From contig CM060322.1 of assembly GCA_030674155.1 (NCBI GenBank), positions 64,670,824-64,690,823 of the forward strand: 20,000 nucleotides of DNA, read 5' to 3'. Both the position numbers and the translations under genes were made by a program. The notes under the pieces were generated by a model. That model saw only the letters and a list, made by a program, of their open reading frames with translations, was not told the origin of the DNA and did no database searches. Every line of letters starts with the position of its first letter. Position 1 is the stretch's first letter. Of the stretch, positions 18,422 through 20,000 are shown piece after piece. This DNA is from Stramonita haemastoma. Its lineage: Eukaryota > Mollusca > Gastropoda > Neogastropoda > Muricidae.

Positions 18422-19451
18422 GGGTCAGTTGTGTCTGGCTGTAGTTAACCTATGACCATCCAAGCTGCAGTAAGTCATTACCACTACAAAACCACTACTA
18501 TTTGCATTAGTGCATTGCAGAATGCCAATCAGTGACAAGTTAGAAATCCAATCTAGTATCAACACTGCCTAGTTCCATTCCTACTGGGCGTGGCGGCTCA
18601 CATTGTACTCAGTGACACTGACAGGTGAGTTAGACAGGTGAGAGTTCCATTCTATTGAGGAAAAGAATAATATTTTTTAAAAGTAAGCAATAAGCATATA
18701 AGCATCAGTGCATTAAAAAGATTGTCAATCAACTTAAAAATTAATATCATGGTTAAAAACTGGTTCAGTTTTTTTCATGGAAAGATCAGTTTTATGTGTT
18801 CAATCAGTGCATTTGAAAAACATCTGCCAATAACTAATCAAAAAATTAACTTGGACGAGATTCTGTTCGCTTTTATATCTATAAAGACCTATTCGCTGTT
18901 GCCATAAAAAACACACAAATTTTTTCACTGTCTTGAGGCTGTATTGCCTTCTTAGAATTTATGTAGGGAGTAAAAGCCGTTAATGTGACTTTTAATCCCT
19001 AATAAAAAAAATTAAATAAATAAATAAAAAAATAATATAATATATATATATATTATATATATATTACACACTTTTATTCCTTCTCTGCAATTTTATCATA
19101 CAGTTATGCTTTACTGTAATTTTGGCAGGTTTAAAAGATTATGATCCTGAAAAATAATGAAGAAGTTCATTTGACCCTCCTCCTTTCCTTCACAATTGAA
19201 GTATTGAGTACTGCTTATCTCCCTTCCTTAACTCCCTTTCCTACCTCCCTTAGCTCCAAACACAGCTTTTCCAATCACTAATTTCCTTGTCAGCTGTTTT
19301 TTGTTGTTTTCTTTGATTCAGCTCTTTTCATTTTTTGTTTGTAAATGATACAAAAAGTGTACCCCTTGTGTAACATTTGTGCACACTTTCAGAAGTATTG
19401 CAGAAAACAGAGCTCTGTGGTTCAGAGAGTCACCTGTCCGAATGTGCAAAA
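18422..19451. other. AT-rich single-copy sequence, no gene seen
   Basis: About 1 kb with no family A to E copy and no convincing exon. 19010-19066 is (AAAT)n passing into AT repeats. Two ACAGGTGAG strings near 18625 and 18640 look like splice donors on the plus strand, but no coding frame leads into them. Confidence 0.4.
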
Positions 19452-19482
19452 TCATTGTCATGTCATGTCATGTCATGTCATG
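19452..19482. repeat. (TCATG)n microsatellite
   Basis: Six TCATG-type pentamers, the first with one substitution. Confidence 0.9.
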
Positions 19483-19489
19483 CAACTGC

Positions 19490-19672
19490 TGCCACATTGT
19501 TACATACCATCTGGTATAATGAAAAAAAAACCAAACCTAAAACAAAACAAAAGACAATAGTTACAGTATCATATGTTTCATGCCACATTGTTATAAACCA
19601 TCCGGTATGATGCAAAACCAAAAAAAAACTAAAACAAAAATAAAAGACAATAGTTACAGTATCATGTTTCAT
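19490..19672. repeat. 91-bp tandem duplication
   Basis: Two units start at 19490 and 19581 with TGCCACATTGTTA. Each contains an ACCATCTGGTAT-like block and an A-rich middle, and ends in GACAATAGTTACAGTATCAT. They differ by a few substitutions and small indels in the A-rich part. Confidence 0.88.
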
Positions 19673-20000
19673 GTTCATCCTCATTTTGACTCAAAATGAA
19701 CACTACTATCACTTGGTCACAAACGGTAAATCCCTCGATCCAAAAACATAAAGCTTGATATGGGGAGCAACAAAAGATGAAAACAATAAATGAAATGTTC
19801 TTCATCACAATGCTTCTGACTGATACACCATCCTGACCACACTGAAAACAGCTGTCTTCCATACTGCTGACAAATGGATCTTGCTTCAAGTTTGTTTGTT
19901 TTTAATCTTGTTACAAGTAATAAATATGCTATACATTTCACACATGCAGCTCAAGATAAAATTTGTTTTAACTTCAAAACTTTGAGGTAAGAAGGCATAG
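19673..20000. other. Single-copy sequence, no gene seen
   Basis: AT-rich, with two overlapping minus-strand frames of about 75 codons that lack any motif or clear start context. Confidence 0.35.

Noticed and set aside
18588..18612. GGGCGTGGCGGCTCACATTG, resembling the start of a primate Alu
   Set aside because: The match stops after about 20 bases with no Alu body. It is most likely coincidence in a non-primate genome.

Overview
This is eukaryotic, non-coding-rich DNA. It has no bacterial operon structure, dense dinucleotide and tetranucleotide microsatellites, tRNA-derived SINEs with Pol III boxes, and GT-AG-bounded exon-sized reading frames. The repeat families look like those I associate with mollusc genomes, most likely a gastropod snail. 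That assignment rests on memory of the repeats and was not searched.

Gene content. The only protein-coding gene I can support runs right to left on the minus strand through the left third. I read four exons: 6665-6606 (start Met and signal peptide), 4741-4702 (40 nt), 3078-3051 (28 nt) and 2444-2183 (262 nt). All four have GT-AG borders and their phases fit end to end (0, 1, 2, 0), giving about 130 codons. The last exon resembles the propeptide of M12B (reprolysin/ADAM/ADAMTS) metalloproteases. If that is right, this is the 5' end of a secreted metalloprotease gene, and its catalytic domain lies beyond position 1. The two tiny exons are the least certain part.

Repeat landscape. At least five interspersed families occur in several copies, named here A to E. 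A (six copies) joins a tRNA-like 5' piece to a stretch resembling the internal promoter of 5S rRNA. B (three pieces) and C (seven copies) are tRNA-headed SINEs that share a central core. D is one tRNA-headed element at the left edge. E is a 240-bp repeat of unknown class (two copies). Two further retroposon 3' ends carry (ATTC)n and (GATTT)n tails.

Layout. 1-2100: SINEs D, A, A(-), B, C. 2183-6665: the gene with introns full of SINEs and microsatellites. 6700-7333: a 630-bp CA array directly upstream of the signal-peptide exon. 7480-8860: E, an A-A dimer and C. 9470-10145: CA arrays and a three-unit tandem repeat. 10376-11130: an inverted pair of C elements around a B fragment. 11450-12720: CT, CA/CG and TG/CG tracts. 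13000-13375: C and B fragments. 13850-15064: poly(T)-poly(G), a TG tract and a 530-bp polypyrimidine tract. 15450-18420: AG, TA and CA arrays, A(-) and E(-). 18420-20000: mostly single-copy AT-rich DNA with a 91-bp tandem duplication.

I see no CRISPR array, no intact transposase or reverse transcriptase, no intact tRNA or rRNA gene, and no clear evidence of a new defence or enzymatic system. Most long open frames are translated microsatellites. The most notable signals are the 5S/tRNA chimeric SINE, the microsatellites that abut the splice sites of the gene, and the SINE placed at its 3' splice site.
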